From contig CP070675.1 of the NCBI GenBank assembly GCA_020352215.1, positions 3,611,869 through 3,669,558 on the forward strand: a DNA stretch of 57,690 nucleotides, written 5' to 3'. This document shows positions 26,988-35,045 of this stretch, piece by piece (position 1 is the first letter of the stretch; each line of letters starts with the position of its first letter). Origin of the DNA: Phycisphaerales bacterium. Its GTDB lineage: Bacteria; Planctomycetota; Phycisphaerae; Sedimentisphaerales; Anaerobacaceae. Under the pieces are notes generated by a model. The model was given only the letters and a program-made list of their open reading frames with translations. It did no database searches and was not told where the DNA came from. The position numbers and the translations under genes are program-made.

Positions 26988-29351
26988 ATGAGCAAGTACC
27001 AGATGGACAGTCTGTTTTCGACGGAACGGGCAGAGCAAGAGCCCTTGTGCGGTCACACGATCCGCGTCGCGTTTGAGTCGGCGGCGGATAGGGAGTTTGG
27101 CTACCTTGTGCCGGATGAGATTTGGCCGATTCAGGTGGGCCAGCGGGTCGAGGTCCCGTTTGGGAGAAAGGACAAACCCGAAACGGGCTTCTGCGTCGAG
27201 GCCGATGTCCCTGAAGAAGACACGTTTGGAAGCGCGGACCGAGGCATCCGACTCAAGGTTGTCTCGCGCATCGTGGACAAAGAGCCGCTGGTGGATTCCG
27301 AGTTGATGGCCCTGGCGCGGTGGATCAGCAGCTATTACGTTTGCCCGCTGGGCCAGGTTTTGGCGGCGATGGTGCCGGCAGCCGTCAAGAAAGCCGCGGG
27401 AGTCAGGACGCAACAATGTGTCTATCTTGCTGATGGGGCGGACGCTGAGGCTGAGCATTTGAGGGGCAAGAAGCAAAAGCATATTGTTCAATACCTGCGC
27501 AGCAACAGGGCGTTTGGTTCCGAGACTGCGGTGGGGCTGCGGCGGGTGCTGGATTCGGTCGGATGCGGCCGTGATTGTATCAAGCGGTTGGCGCAGAGGC
27601 AAATCGTCAGGATAGTAGAGAAGACCGTATTGAAGTCCTTGCCTGCCATTCCCGAGGGGATTTCGATTGAAACACCTGAAGTGTTCCTCAACGAGGACCA
27701 GCAAGCGGCATTTGCTCACGTAACGGGCCAGATAAACGCGGGACAATTTGCCGTCACGCTCCTGCACGGTGTCACGGATAGCGGCAAAACCGAGATCTAT
27801 ATGAGGGCGATAGAGGCGGTTCTGCAGAAAGGCAAGAGCGCAATTGTCCTGCTACCTGAGATTGCACTTACCGCTCAGACGGTTCAGAGATTCAGCGCAA
27901 GGTTCGCCAGGATAGCTGTGATGCATTCAGGGCTTACGGCCGCGCAGCGCAACGTGCAGTGGCAGAAGATAAAAGCGGGCCAGGCCGATGTGGTGATCGG
28001 CGCTCGCTCTGCTGTTTTTGCCCCGCTGAACAATCTTGGGCTTATCGTCGTGGACGAAGAGCACGAGCCGAGCTACAAGCAGGACACGGTCCCACGATAC
28101 AACGGCCGGGATGTGGCGGTCAAGCGGGCACAGTTGGCAAATTCGCTCTGTATTTTGGGCAGCGCGACGCCTTCGCTGGAGACGCTGCGCAATTGTGATG
28201 AAAGAGAGCATTTCAGCCTTGCGCTTTTGCCGAAAAGGGTCATGAATTTGCCGATGCCGGAGATGAAGCTGATCGACATGCGGCAGGGCCTGGGGGGGCA
28301 CAATGGCGTCAAGCTGATAAGCGAGCCCTTGGCCCGACGCCTCAGCGAGACCCTCGAAAAAAACGAGCAGACGATTCTGCTTCTGAACAGGCGCGGGTAC
28401 AGCAGTTTTGTCTTCTGCCCGTCCTGCAAGCACACCCTCCATTGTCGCAACTGTGACGTGACCCTGACCTTTCACAAGTCACGGACGTCGGATAGCAGCC
28501 GAATGCGGACTGTCACGGGACGACACATAGACTACGGCTACGCTGTATGTCACTACTGTCTGGCGCAGACACTTGTGCTGGAAAAATGTCCTCTGTGCGG
28601 CAAGCGCATGGCGATGATTGGCCTTGGCTCGCAAAGGCTGGAGGAGGAGCTGGCCACCAAGTTTGCGCAGGCCCGTGTAGCAAGGGTCGACACTGACTCG
28701 ATGGCCGGTAGGGACTACTATCGCGTCCTGAGCGAGTTTGGCCGGGGCAGGATCGACATCTTGGCGGGAACGCAAATGCTGGCAAAGGGACTGCACTTTC
28801 CCAATGTGACATTGGTCGGAATTATCAGTGCTGATACGTCGCTTTATCTGCCTGATTTCAGGGCGAATGAGCGGACGTTCCAACTGATTTCACAGGTGGC
28901 CGGTCGCGCAGGCCGCTCGGTCAAGAAGGGCACCGTTTATGTCCAGACTTTCTTGCCGGATCAGCCCGCAATCCAATTTGCCGTAAAAGGAGACTTTGAC
29001 GGTTTCGTGGCCGAGGAGCTAAGGCACCGCAAGGCCTGCAATCTGCCCCCATATTGGCGACTGGCGCGGGTCGTCATGCGGGATATGGATTTCGAGAAGC
29101 TCGACGTCGCCAGCAAAGAGATCAAGGAGAGGCTCGACGCAATTGTTGATCGCAGCGGTCTGGCTGCAGTCATCCGCGGTCCCATGCCGGCAGTGATAAC
29201 CCGCGTCCAGCGTTTCCACAGGATGCAGATAGTAGTCCAGGCACCCAAGGCGGGCGTCCTTCGCGAGCTGTTCACGAGTCTTAGGGACCAGCGGGCCGTT
29301 CGGCCGGCCGTCAAAGTCGCGATAGACATGGATCCCGTAAATTTATTGTAG
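26988..29351 (+). CDS. priA: Primosomal protein N' (replication restart helicase)
   Basis: 787 residues. 3'-to-5' DNA helicase that loads the replisome at stalled forks. In order: N-terminal DNA-binding part, Walker A HGVTDSGKTE (Asp where Gly is usual, still fitting GxxxxGKT), LLPEIALTAQ, VVDEEHEPSYKQD, GSATPS, then the zinc-binding insert CPSCKHTLHCRNCDVTL ... CHYCLAQTLVLEKCPLCG, GTQMLAKGLHFP and QVAGRAGR. Full length. The GAGGT before the ATG at 26988 is very close, so the exact start has some doubt. It ends 40 bp before the tRNA gene. Confidence 0.96.
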   Translation: MSKYQMDSLFSTERAEQEPLCGHTIRVAFESAADREFGYLVPDEIWPIQVGQRVEVPFGRKDKPETGFCVEADVPEEDTFGSADRGIRLKVVSRIVDKEPLVDSELMALARWISSYYVCPLGQVLAAMVPAAVKKAAGVRTQQCVYLADGADAEAEHLRGKKQKHIVQYLRSNRAFGSETAVGLRRVLDSVGCGRDCIKRLAQRQIVRIVEKTVLKSLPAIPEGISIETPEVFLNEDQQAAFAHVTGQINAGQFAVTLLHGVTDSGKTEIYMRAIEAVLQKGKSAIVLLPEIALTAQTVQRFSARFARIAVMHSGLTAAQRNVQWQKIKAGQADVVIGARSAVFAPLNNLGLIVVDEEHEPSYKQDTVPRYNGRDVAVKRAQLANSLCILGSATPSLETLRNCDEREHFSLALLPKRVMNLPMPEMKLIDMRQGLGGHNGVKLISEPLARRLSETLEKNEQTILLLNRRGYSSFVFCPSCKHTLHCRNCDVTLTFHKSRTSDSSRMRTVTGRHIDYGYAVCHYCLAQTLVLEKCPLCGKRMAMIGLGSQRLEEELATKFAQARVARVDTDSMAGRDYYRVLSEFGRGRIDILAGTQMLAKGLHFPNVTLVGIISADTSLYLPDFRANERTFQLISQVAGRAGRSVKKGTVYVQTFLPDQPAIQFAVKGDFDGFVAEELRHRKACNLPPYWRLARVVMRDMDFEKLDVASKEIKERLDAIVDRSGLAAVIRGPMPAVITRVQRFHRMQIVVQAPKAGVLRELFTSLRDQRAVRPAVKVAIDMDPVNLL

Positions 29352-29352
29352 C

Positions 29353-29381
29353 TTGCAGGCAAGGACCTGATATGGTATAGT
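29353..29381 (+). promoter_or_regulatory. Promoter of tRNA-Pro
   Basis: -35 TTGCAG (29353-29358), 17 nt spacer, -10 TATAGT (29376-29381), 10 nt upstream of the mature tRNA 5' end. It starts right after the priA stop codon. Confidence 0.65.
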
Positions 29382-29391
29382 CCCAGCCGAC

Positions 29392-29466
29392 CGGGGAGTA
29401 GCTCAGTTTGGCCAGAGCGCTGCGTTCGGGACGCAGAGGTCGCAAGTTCAAATCTTGTCTCCCCGA
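29392..29466 (+). tRNA. tRNA-Pro (anticodon CGG)
   Basis: 75 nt, clean cloverleaf: acceptor CGGGGAG / CTCCCCG, D arm GCTC / GAGC, anticodon stem CTGCG / CGCAG with loop TTCGGGA (anticodon CGG, reading CCG), T arm GCAAG / CTTGT with TTCAAAT loop, discriminator A. CCA is not encoded. It has its own promoter and a downstream hairpin. Confidence 0.95.
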
Positions 29467-29487
29467 TTAGTGTAAGATCCGATCCGA

Positions 29488-29516
29488 GCGAGAGGCAACG
29501 AAACTCGGCTTCTCGC
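29488..29516 (+). terminator. Hairpin after tRNA-Pro
   Basis: 9-bp stem GCGAGAGGC / GCTTCTCGC (one G-T pair) with an 11-nt loop, 22 nt after the tRNA. Only a short T-rich tail. Probable end of the tRNA transcript. Confidence 0.5.
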
Positions 29517-29533
29517 CCTTCATGTTAGTAAAA

Positions 29534-29589
29534 GGCCCTCCGTGTCATCGTGTTGTCAGTTCTTGAGACTCCCACGATGCAGTAGGGCC
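29534..29589 (-). other. Two-tier inverted repeat downstream of the ankyrin remnant
   Basis: Outer stem GGCCCT / AGGGCC and inner stem CATCGTG / CACGATG, both perfect, around a 20-nt loop. It lies just past the stop of the minus-strand ankyrin fragment and may be its old terminator, or a small structured RNA. Confidence 0.4.
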
Positions 29590-29610
29590 CCCGCCTTGCC
29601 CGGAAGGACT

Positions 29611-29754
29611 TCACTTGTCTTTTGTCCCGTGCTTGCCGAGCAGGTCAACGACTTCCACGTGTCCTTTCTCGGAGGCCTCGTCAAGTGCCGTGCGGCTGGC
29701 GACTTGAGCACCCGATAGCGCCCGGTTGTGGGCGAACAAACCAGGCAAGGGCAT
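29611..29754 (-). pseudogene. Ankyrin-repeat gene remnant
   Basis: A 47-codon frame on the minus strand whose second half reads SRTALDEASEKGHVEVVDLL, a textbook ankyrin repeat (TALDxAxxxGHxEVVxLL), ending GKHGTKDK and a stop. Only one repeat can be read; upstream the pattern is lost (MPLPGLFAHNRALSGAQ), so the 5' part of the gene is gone or frame-shifted. It sits between the tRNA and the DUF502 gene, a place where leftovers of past insertions are common. Confidence 0.6.
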
Positions 29755-29847
29755 TGTGCTTATTGGCGAAATCTGGTATGCAGAATGGCAGGTCCACGTT
29801 TGACCCTTGGTTAATTGACGACATCATCTTTTACAGGGAGAAGCACG

Positions 29848-30408
29848 ATGAGAAAGCTCGTAGACTATTTCGTAAAGGGACTACTGGTATTCGTACCTAT
29901 TACCTTGACTGTTGTTCTGCTTGTGTGGGCGTTCACAACTGTGGAAGGGATCTGCCGCGATCTGTTCAAGATACCGTACCGCGGCGTGGGCCTTTTGCTC
30001 CTCGTCGTATTGATTTGGGTCATTGGGTTTCTGGCGTCGAACTTTGTGGGCAGGAAGCTCTTTGCGCTTGTAGAGGGGATATTTACGCGGTTGCCGCTGG
30101 TGAAGCTGCTCTATTCGGCCGTCAAGGACGTGATCGAGGCATTTGCGGGCGATAAGAAGAGCTTCGACAAACCGGTGCTTGCCGCAGTTGCGCCCGGTGG
30201 GGCCGCGAAGGTGGTCGGCTTTGTCACAAGAGAGAGCCTTGAGAATCTGGGGATCGCGGACCACGTTGCGGTCTACATGCCGCAATCTTACAATTTCGCC
30301 GGCAATGTCGTGATCTTCCCTAAGGAGGCCGTCGAGCCGTTGAACATCGAAAGTTCGCAGGCGATGGCGTTCGTCTTCTCAGGCGGGGTATCCGGCGGCT
30401 CCACTTAG
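29848..30408 (+). CDS. DUF502-family membrane protein
   Basis: 186 residues from the ATG at 29848 (AGGGAG 7 nt upstream). Two membrane helices: LLVFVPITLTVVLLVWAF (about 10-27) and LLLLVVLIWVIGFLASNFVG (about 50-69). The family signature follows: RLPLVKLLYSAVKDVIEAF, a VGFVTRE segment and VAVYMPQSYNFAGNVVIFPK. The length is slightly below the usual 200 or so. The DUF502 family (PF04367) is widespread, but its role in bacteria is not settled; an inner-membrane transport or signalling role has been suggested by context in other genomes. The gene stands alone here. Confidence 0.9.
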   Translation: MRKLVDYFVKGLLVFVPITLTVVLLVWAFTTVEGICRDLFKIPYRGVGLLLLVVLIWVIGFLASNFVGRKLFALVEGIFTRLPLVKLLYSAVKDVIEAFAGDKKSFDKPVLAAVAPGGAAKVVGFVTRESLENLGIADHVAVYMPQSYNFAGNVVIFPKEAVEPLNIESSQAMAFVFSGGVSGGST

Positions 30409-30488
30409 ACGAGAGCGTCTCTCGGTATTCAGCCTGCCCAGAGGTGTGTGCAGATTATGAGAGGCCTTTCAGGCAGAAAGTGTCCGGC

Positions 30489-32072
30489 ATGAAGAGGGAA
30501 AGAGGTAGCAACTCACAGCCGTTCAGAGACTTTTGGAGGTTAGCCAGCGCGCAGGATTTGCTCAGCCGGGCCGGCACGGTTATGATGCGCAAGAGCCCCC
30601 GAGCGACGATTTGGACGGCGGGCATTACCTCATCCGGCTACCTTTCCAGCTATCTCGGCCTTCCCGGCTTCACGGGATTGCAGGCTCTGGTGGCGCCCTT
30701 CGTAGTCGGCGGAGGGTTACTGGGTATCGGGGCCTCGATGAAGTATATCCCGCGAACGATTTCCAGGCGGCTGACGGCGGTTGCGGAGGCGAACGATCTA
30801 AACCTGATGGAGGATTACAAGAAGTCGCGGGTGTTGGAACATCTGAATGTGCTGTGGGACAAGGTCTTCTGGTATGAGTCGGATATCAGGTACAGTCGCG
30901 AGCAGAGGCAAGCCGAGCGAGACCAGATACTTGCCGACAGAGAGCACATAAGGACCGAGATCAGCAAATGGGATGGAGGCGTGCTGAAACGACTAGGAGC
31001 CGCCAATGAAAGGGACATCGACGATCTTGTCACGGCGATAATGACCGAGAAGCCCCTCAGTGACAGTATGGAGAAGTCACGGGAAGGATTTATCATTACA
31101 TCTATCTATGCGGTGAAGCACGCTCTGCCGCAGTCGAGTCAGGCCGGCAAAATTGGTTTTCGCCTCGGCTTGTACGAGGATGAGTGCGACGGTGCATACT
31201 TTGACCGCAGTGACACGAAGCTTTTTGAACAGTACACCGGCAATGCGACCGTTACAGACATAAAACATGATGTCGGTTTCGGCAGAATCGATGGCATTAA
31301 GCAGATCCCAAAGATGATGTCACGGAGGTTCTGGTTCTTTCTGATAACACGGAAAGTTGCCACAGGTGCGGGAAGGGCGATCAAGCGCCTTAATGAGCAC
31401 TACGGCACCGACTTGTTCAATTCTCAGGTGTTGCTCTGGCCCGGAGAAGAGAACGCGGGATGGCTGAACCAGTTCGACGGCGCGCGAGAGACGGTCCTGG
31501 AACTGCGAAAGTCGATCGCCAGGGGGGCGCTTGGTGACGATTACGAGAATGCTGTCAGCGTGCTGCAGCGAATGCTGCTACCCTGTTTCGAGTTCGCGAC
31601 CACTCTGAGGGTGCGCTACGACCCCGAGTATTGTGACGGAAGTCTCGACTATCTCAGCGAGGACAGCGAGATTGCCATAGAAAACAACGCCGTCAGCGAC
31701 TTGAAGACATACGGCTATTGCCAGAGGTACATCACCAAGATTCAGGCGTACGCTCAGAATGTTGAGCGTGATATGCTGTTGCTTATGGACTACCTGGATA
31801 CGCACGGGCACAGGTGGTTGTTCGACGACAAGCTGGCACTGAGAGCCGTGAAGATAGCGTTTCATACGAACAAGAACGGAATGAGAGGGGCGTTTCAAGG
31901 TGGAGGTTCTGGCGGCCACAGCGCGGCGATCGATAGTGAGATTGAGAGGGCAGTGGCGCAAAGGGCAACTTATTCGGACAGAATCATCAGCTTGAGATTA
32001 CACCATCAGCTGACAATGCTGCAAATCGCGGGATATACAAGCCTGGCCAGAGACCTGGCGTATTCGGATTAA
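30489..32072 (+). CDS. Unrecognised 527-residue protein with membrane-like segment
   Basis: No family recognised. I chose the ATG at 30489; a GTG at 30444 in frame is also possible, and neither has a good ribosome site. Residues about 38-86 hold two weakly hydrophobic stretches (ATIWTAGITSSGYLSSYLG and GLQALVAPFVVGGGLLGIGA) that could be one or two membrane helices. A highly charged helical region with coiled-coil character follows (about 115-165, YSREQRQAERDQILADREHI). The remaining 360 residues are alpha-rich and acidic, without clear metal or nucleotide motifs. The coding strand has a normal codon pattern, so it is a real gene. Its stop codon overlaps the stop of the convergent gene. Confidence 0.75.
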   Translation: MKRERGSNSQPFRDFWRLASAQDLLSRAGTVMMRKSPRATIWTAGITSSGYLSSYLGLPGFTGLQALVAPFVVGGGLLGIGASMKYIPRTISRRLTAVAEANDLNLMEDYKKSRVLEHLNVLWDKVFWYESDIRYSREQRQAERDQILADREHIRTEISKWDGGVLKRLGAANERDIDDLVTAIMTEKPLSDSMEKSREGFIITSIYAVKHALPQSSQAGKIGFRLGLYEDECDGAYFDRSDTKLFEQYTGNATVTDIKHDVGFGRIDGIKQIPKMMSRRFWFFLITRKVATGAGRAIKRLNEHYGTDLFNSQVLLWPGEENAGWLNQFDGARETVLELRKSIARGALGDDYENAVSVLQRMLLPCFEFATTLRVRYDPEYCDGSLDYLSEDSEIAIENNAVSDLKTYGYCQRYITKIQAYAQNVERDMLLLMDYLDTHGHRWLFDDKLALRAVKIAFHTNKNGMRGAFQGGGSGGHSAAIDSEIERAVAQRATYSDRIISLRLHHQLTMLQIAGYTSLARDLAYSD

Positions 32073-33769
32073 GAACCGGGGTTGGAAATCGTGACCGCGA
32101 TTGATATCGCACCGTCTTCCCTGATCCGGACAACTCTGTCGTATCCGGCGCGGTCGAAGTAATTGCCGGCCGGGACGACGTCATAGGAAATGTCATCCTT
32201 CAAACAGCGGGCGATTTCCTCTATGGCAGGGGTTAGGACCTGTTTGTACGTCAGCCCGAAGCGATTCTTGCGGCTGAGGGGATAGATGTGCGTGCCCCAC
32301 GTGTGCAGTTGCCAGCATGTCGGCAGCGTGTATCCGTACGGAAGTACAATGGCGGTAGTAGCGGCGCGGCGTAACTTGTCGAGATCGGGTCGTGGATGGG
32401 CTTTGGCGTATTCCGTGATTTGCCGGGCAAGGGACAGTTGCTCATCGTATGTCACGTGGTGGTCGTGGTCGGACGTCCAGAACCAAATGAACTCCGCGCC
32501 CAGGTCGTATGCCAGTTTCATAGATGGCAATCGCAGATGAGGCTCGGCCTGGCCGTAGATGCTCATGCCCCACTTGGAATTGAAGGCCCGAGCCGGGCCG
32601 CGCATCTGCGAGTAGAACCAGAGAAAGAGATTCTTCGGCGTTATGGGGATATCGACGTCGAATTCCTCGTTGATCCTTTGCAGCATAAGGATTTGCCTTG
32701 AGTCGGCGTTGGGGTCGATGCGCCAGCGGCATTCCTGTACGATGCCGACTGGGTTGGCTTCGAGCTGATAGTAGCTTGTCCCGATGTACGTCTCCCAGAT
32801 CGGCAGAGCCGGTTCTGTGAGATTCAGCGAGCCAAGGTTTATGCCGTTTTCCACAAGCAGGTTCCGATACTGTTTGTTGTTCATCTTTTCGCGGATGTGT
32901 TCGTGAATCATCTCAACCGCTTTGCTGAGAGGGGCACCGGGTGGATATTCTCCGGCCAGGCGGCAAGCCGGCTCATCTATAAACATCCGCAAACCCAGGA
33001 AGTTGGGGCGATATAGTTCTTCTGGAAAGGCGATGCCGGGGCTATAGCCATCATAGAAGACGGGACGGTGACATACCCAATTAATCTGCTCGCCTTTGGC
33101 GGTGAAATAGTTGATGCCTGCGGCGATCATCTCTTCGTAGTTCCGCTCTGTGAACGGGACATAGTTGTAATTGTCTTTTCTGCTCTTTCGCCCCTTTCCG
33201 TCATCACGGAAGTTACGCCCGGTGCCGATGATCAGATCGCTGCGAAACGTAAGTCTGGTGACACTCTTGGGTGGCCGCACATCCGTCGGCTCAAGGGTCT
33301 TGGCGCGTACCAGAAGATGCCCGAGATATGTGCCTTTCTCGAACAATGTCTGTTGACTCGTGCCATTAGCACGAGGAAGAAGCTGCTCGGCGAAACCGAA
33401 CAAGGGCGGTAGCGCTCTGCCCGTTCGCCGGTCTATATATTCGATGGGTGATCGCCCCGGTTCCTGCAGAATGTACCGGTGGTAGGCGATCTCTTCCGGC
33501 GCAGTGGAGGTGAATGGGTCCGCGTCGGTAAGCAGCCAAATTGTGAAGGAGTCTCCATTGACTTTGGTGGCGGTAAGTCGATTCCAGTTACAGCCGGGCC
33601 GATCCGATGCCGGCGCTACGCCGATCTCAAGTGAGGCTACCTGCTTTGCATGCGGATTCTCCGGCAGCACAGCCCTGTATCGGGCGAGGCCAGGCAACTG
33701 TCCTGCGGCACGAGCTGTTGCAGCGACCGTTACCAATGCCGCGGTTGCGACTACTTTCAATAATGCCAT
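32069..33769 (-). CDS. Exported protein of unknown function, possible glycosidase-like barrel
   Basis: 566 residues from the ATG at 33769, with GGAGAG 5 nt upstream; the frame is open to 33952 without a good site. Signal peptide MALLKVVATAALVTVAATARA. The body contains YEEMIAAGINYFTAKGEQIN, GYSPGIAFPEELYRPNFLG, FIDEPACRLAGEYPPGAPL, IWETYIGTSYYQLEAN and AEFIWFWTSDHDHHVTYDEQ. The alternation of hydrophobic strands with acidic ends and the W-x-W-T-S-D-H-D segment suggest a TIM-barrel glycosidase-like enzyme, but I cannot tie it to a family. It is transcribed towards the 527-residue gene, and the two TAA stops share two bases. Confidence 0.75.
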   Translation of the reverse strand: MALLKVVATAALVTVAATARAAGQLPGLARYRAVLPENPHAKQVASLEIGVAPASDRPGCNWNRLTATKVNGDSFTIWLLTDADPFTSTAPEEIAYHRYILQEPGRSPIEYIDRRTGRALPPLFGFAEQLLPRANGTSQQTLFEKGTYLGHLLVRAKTLEPTDVRPPKSVTRLTFRSDLIIGTGRNFRDDGKGRKSRKDNYNYVPFTERNYEEMIAAGINYFTAKGEQINWVCHRPVFYDGYSPGIAFPEELYRPNFLGLRMFIDEPACRLAGEYPPGAPLSKAVEMIHEHIREKMNNKQYRNLLVENGINLGSLNLTEPALPIWETYIGTSYYQLEANPVGIVQECRWRIDPNADSRQILMLQRINEEFDVDIPITPKNLFLWFYSQMRGPARAFNSKWGMSIYGQAEPHLRLPSMKLAYDLGAEFIWFWTSDHDHHVTYDEQLSLARQITEYAKAHPRPDLDKLRRAATTAIVLPYGYTLPTCWQLHTWGTHIYPLSRKNRFGLTYKQVLTPAIEEIARCLKDDISYDVVPAGNYFDRAGYDRVVRIREDGAISIAVTISNPGS

Positions 33770-34057
33770 GGGAACTCTCCGTGACTTGAGACTCGCCATG
33801 TTCGCCTGCCTTGTCCTCGATGATCTTCTGCGGAGCGTCAGGTTATCCGACGATCCTGTGTGCATTACTATTCGTAAGAGCTTGTCGCTCGGATCAAAGG
33901 CCCGGCGACTTACACTGAACCTTATATCACAGCGTATCTCCCTTATCAACAAGCATTTGCGATCCTATGTGTAACCTTTCTTGCAGAACTTCCACTAACC
34001 TATCAGAAGGGTTATGATACTGCGGCAGAACCGGATTCACAGTGAAAGGAACAGGAA

Positions 34058-34732
34058 ATGTCAAAGAAAATTGTGTTAGGGATTGTGGCGACAGTCCTGC
34101 TTGCGAGCGTTAGCGATCTCAGCGCCCAGGGGCGACGAGGCCGTTCCCAGGCAGGGCAAGGACAATGGCGTAGAGGCCGGATGGACCCGATGTACGGGCA
34201 GGGGATGCGGGGGCAGATTCAGAGACAGTGGGCAAGGCGACGGACAACGGACCGGCCTGCACGGGATACGTGGCGCGGCCGAGGCGTGTGGTGCAGCGGT
34301 GGGGGCGGGCCTCGCTTCCGTGGCTGGGCCATGGGCGGATGTCCCCGGTGTGGATGGTGCACAAGGGGTATCGGTGTGGGTCGGCAGCGCGGGGCCATGA
34401 TGATGCGGCGCGGAGGCGAGCCCCGGCCGGGCGTGTCGCCACCGTGGGCACCTGGAAGGAGGCCGGGGCCGGTTGGGCCCAATACAGGCATCGGGAGACC
34501 TGGCCCTCGCGGACCCGCCAGAGACATGGACAGACCGGGTCCCGGTGGGCCTGGCCCAGGCATGGGTGGTCGCGGCGGTGTCGGCGGAGGCTGGGGCAGA
34601 CGAGGAGGTGGTGGTGGGCCACCGGAAGGCTTCGGCAGAGCGGGCCCTGGCGTTCAGCCCGAGCGTAAGGGCAGAACGGATCCCGACTCCACAGAGTCAA
34701 GGCCTCGCCGTCCGGCACCTGAGTCTCCTTGA
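34058..34732 (+). CDS. Gly/Pro/Arg-rich exported protein
   Basis: 224 residues, with AAAGGAACAGG before the ATG. Signal peptide MSKKIVLGIVATVLLASVSD then SAQ. The mature part is almost wholly low-complexity: long runs of Gly, Pro and Arg with many RGR, GRPG and GGPGPG words, plus two cysteine spots (VWCSGG and GCPRCGWCTRG). It is strongly basic and probably disordered. It may bind nucleic acid, polysaccharide or metal at the surface, but nothing proves it. The opposite strand and a second frame are also open because of the GC-rich code; this strand is preferred for its ribosome site and signal peptide. A hairpin lies downstream. Confidence 0.65.
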   Translation: MSKKIVLGIVATVLLASVSDLSAQGRRGRSQAGQGQWRRGRMDPMYGQGMRGQIQRQWARRRTTDRPARDTWRGRGVWCSGGGGPRFRGWAMGGCPRCGWCTRGIGVGRQRGAMMMRRGGEPRPGVSPPWAPGRRPGPVGPNTGIGRPGPRGPARDMDRPGPGGPGPGMGGRGGVGGGWGRRGGGGGPPEGFGRAGPGVQPERKGRTDPDSTESRPRRPAPESP

Positions 34733-34831
34733 ATTCTTATTGAAGGGTCAGGAGAGGGAAGCTCACGTTGACTGGATTGCCGTCCGCGGCCTTGCCGTCG
34801 CAGGCGGGACATTTGTATGGACCGTAGAAGC

Positions 34832-34861
34832 AAACGACCACGCCAGGGAGCGTGGTCGTTT
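34832..34861 (+). terminator. Perfect inverted repeat after the Gly/Pro/Arg-rich gene
   Basis: 12-bp perfect stem AAACGACCACGC / GCGTGGTCGTTT with a 6-nt loop, 99 bp after the stop codon. The run ends in GTTTGTAGTT rather than a long T run. Likely terminator. Confidence 0.6.
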
Positions 34862-34946
34862 GTAGTTCATGCCGCAGTTCTCCCGTCACTTGGCCAATTC
34901 GGGTCCCGGAGTGTGGAGACGCGGAGGAGAGCCTTCAGATTTTTCC

Positions 34947-34976
34947 AGTGGTTATTCGGACCGTAAGCGGTATAAT
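34947..34976 (+). promoter_or_regulatory. Promoter of the Tat Gfo/Idh/MocA gene
   Basis: Perfect -10 TATAAT (34971-34976), 69 nt before the ATG at 35046. The -35 at 18 nt (AGTGGT) is poor but is preceded by the T-rich extension GATTTTTCC seen at other promoters here. Confidence 0.5.
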
Positions 34977-35045
34977 CGCCGACAGTACGCCACAGCGCTT
35001 CCATATTGGGACTTGGGTGCGGGCCAAAGAGTCTGGAGTGACATT

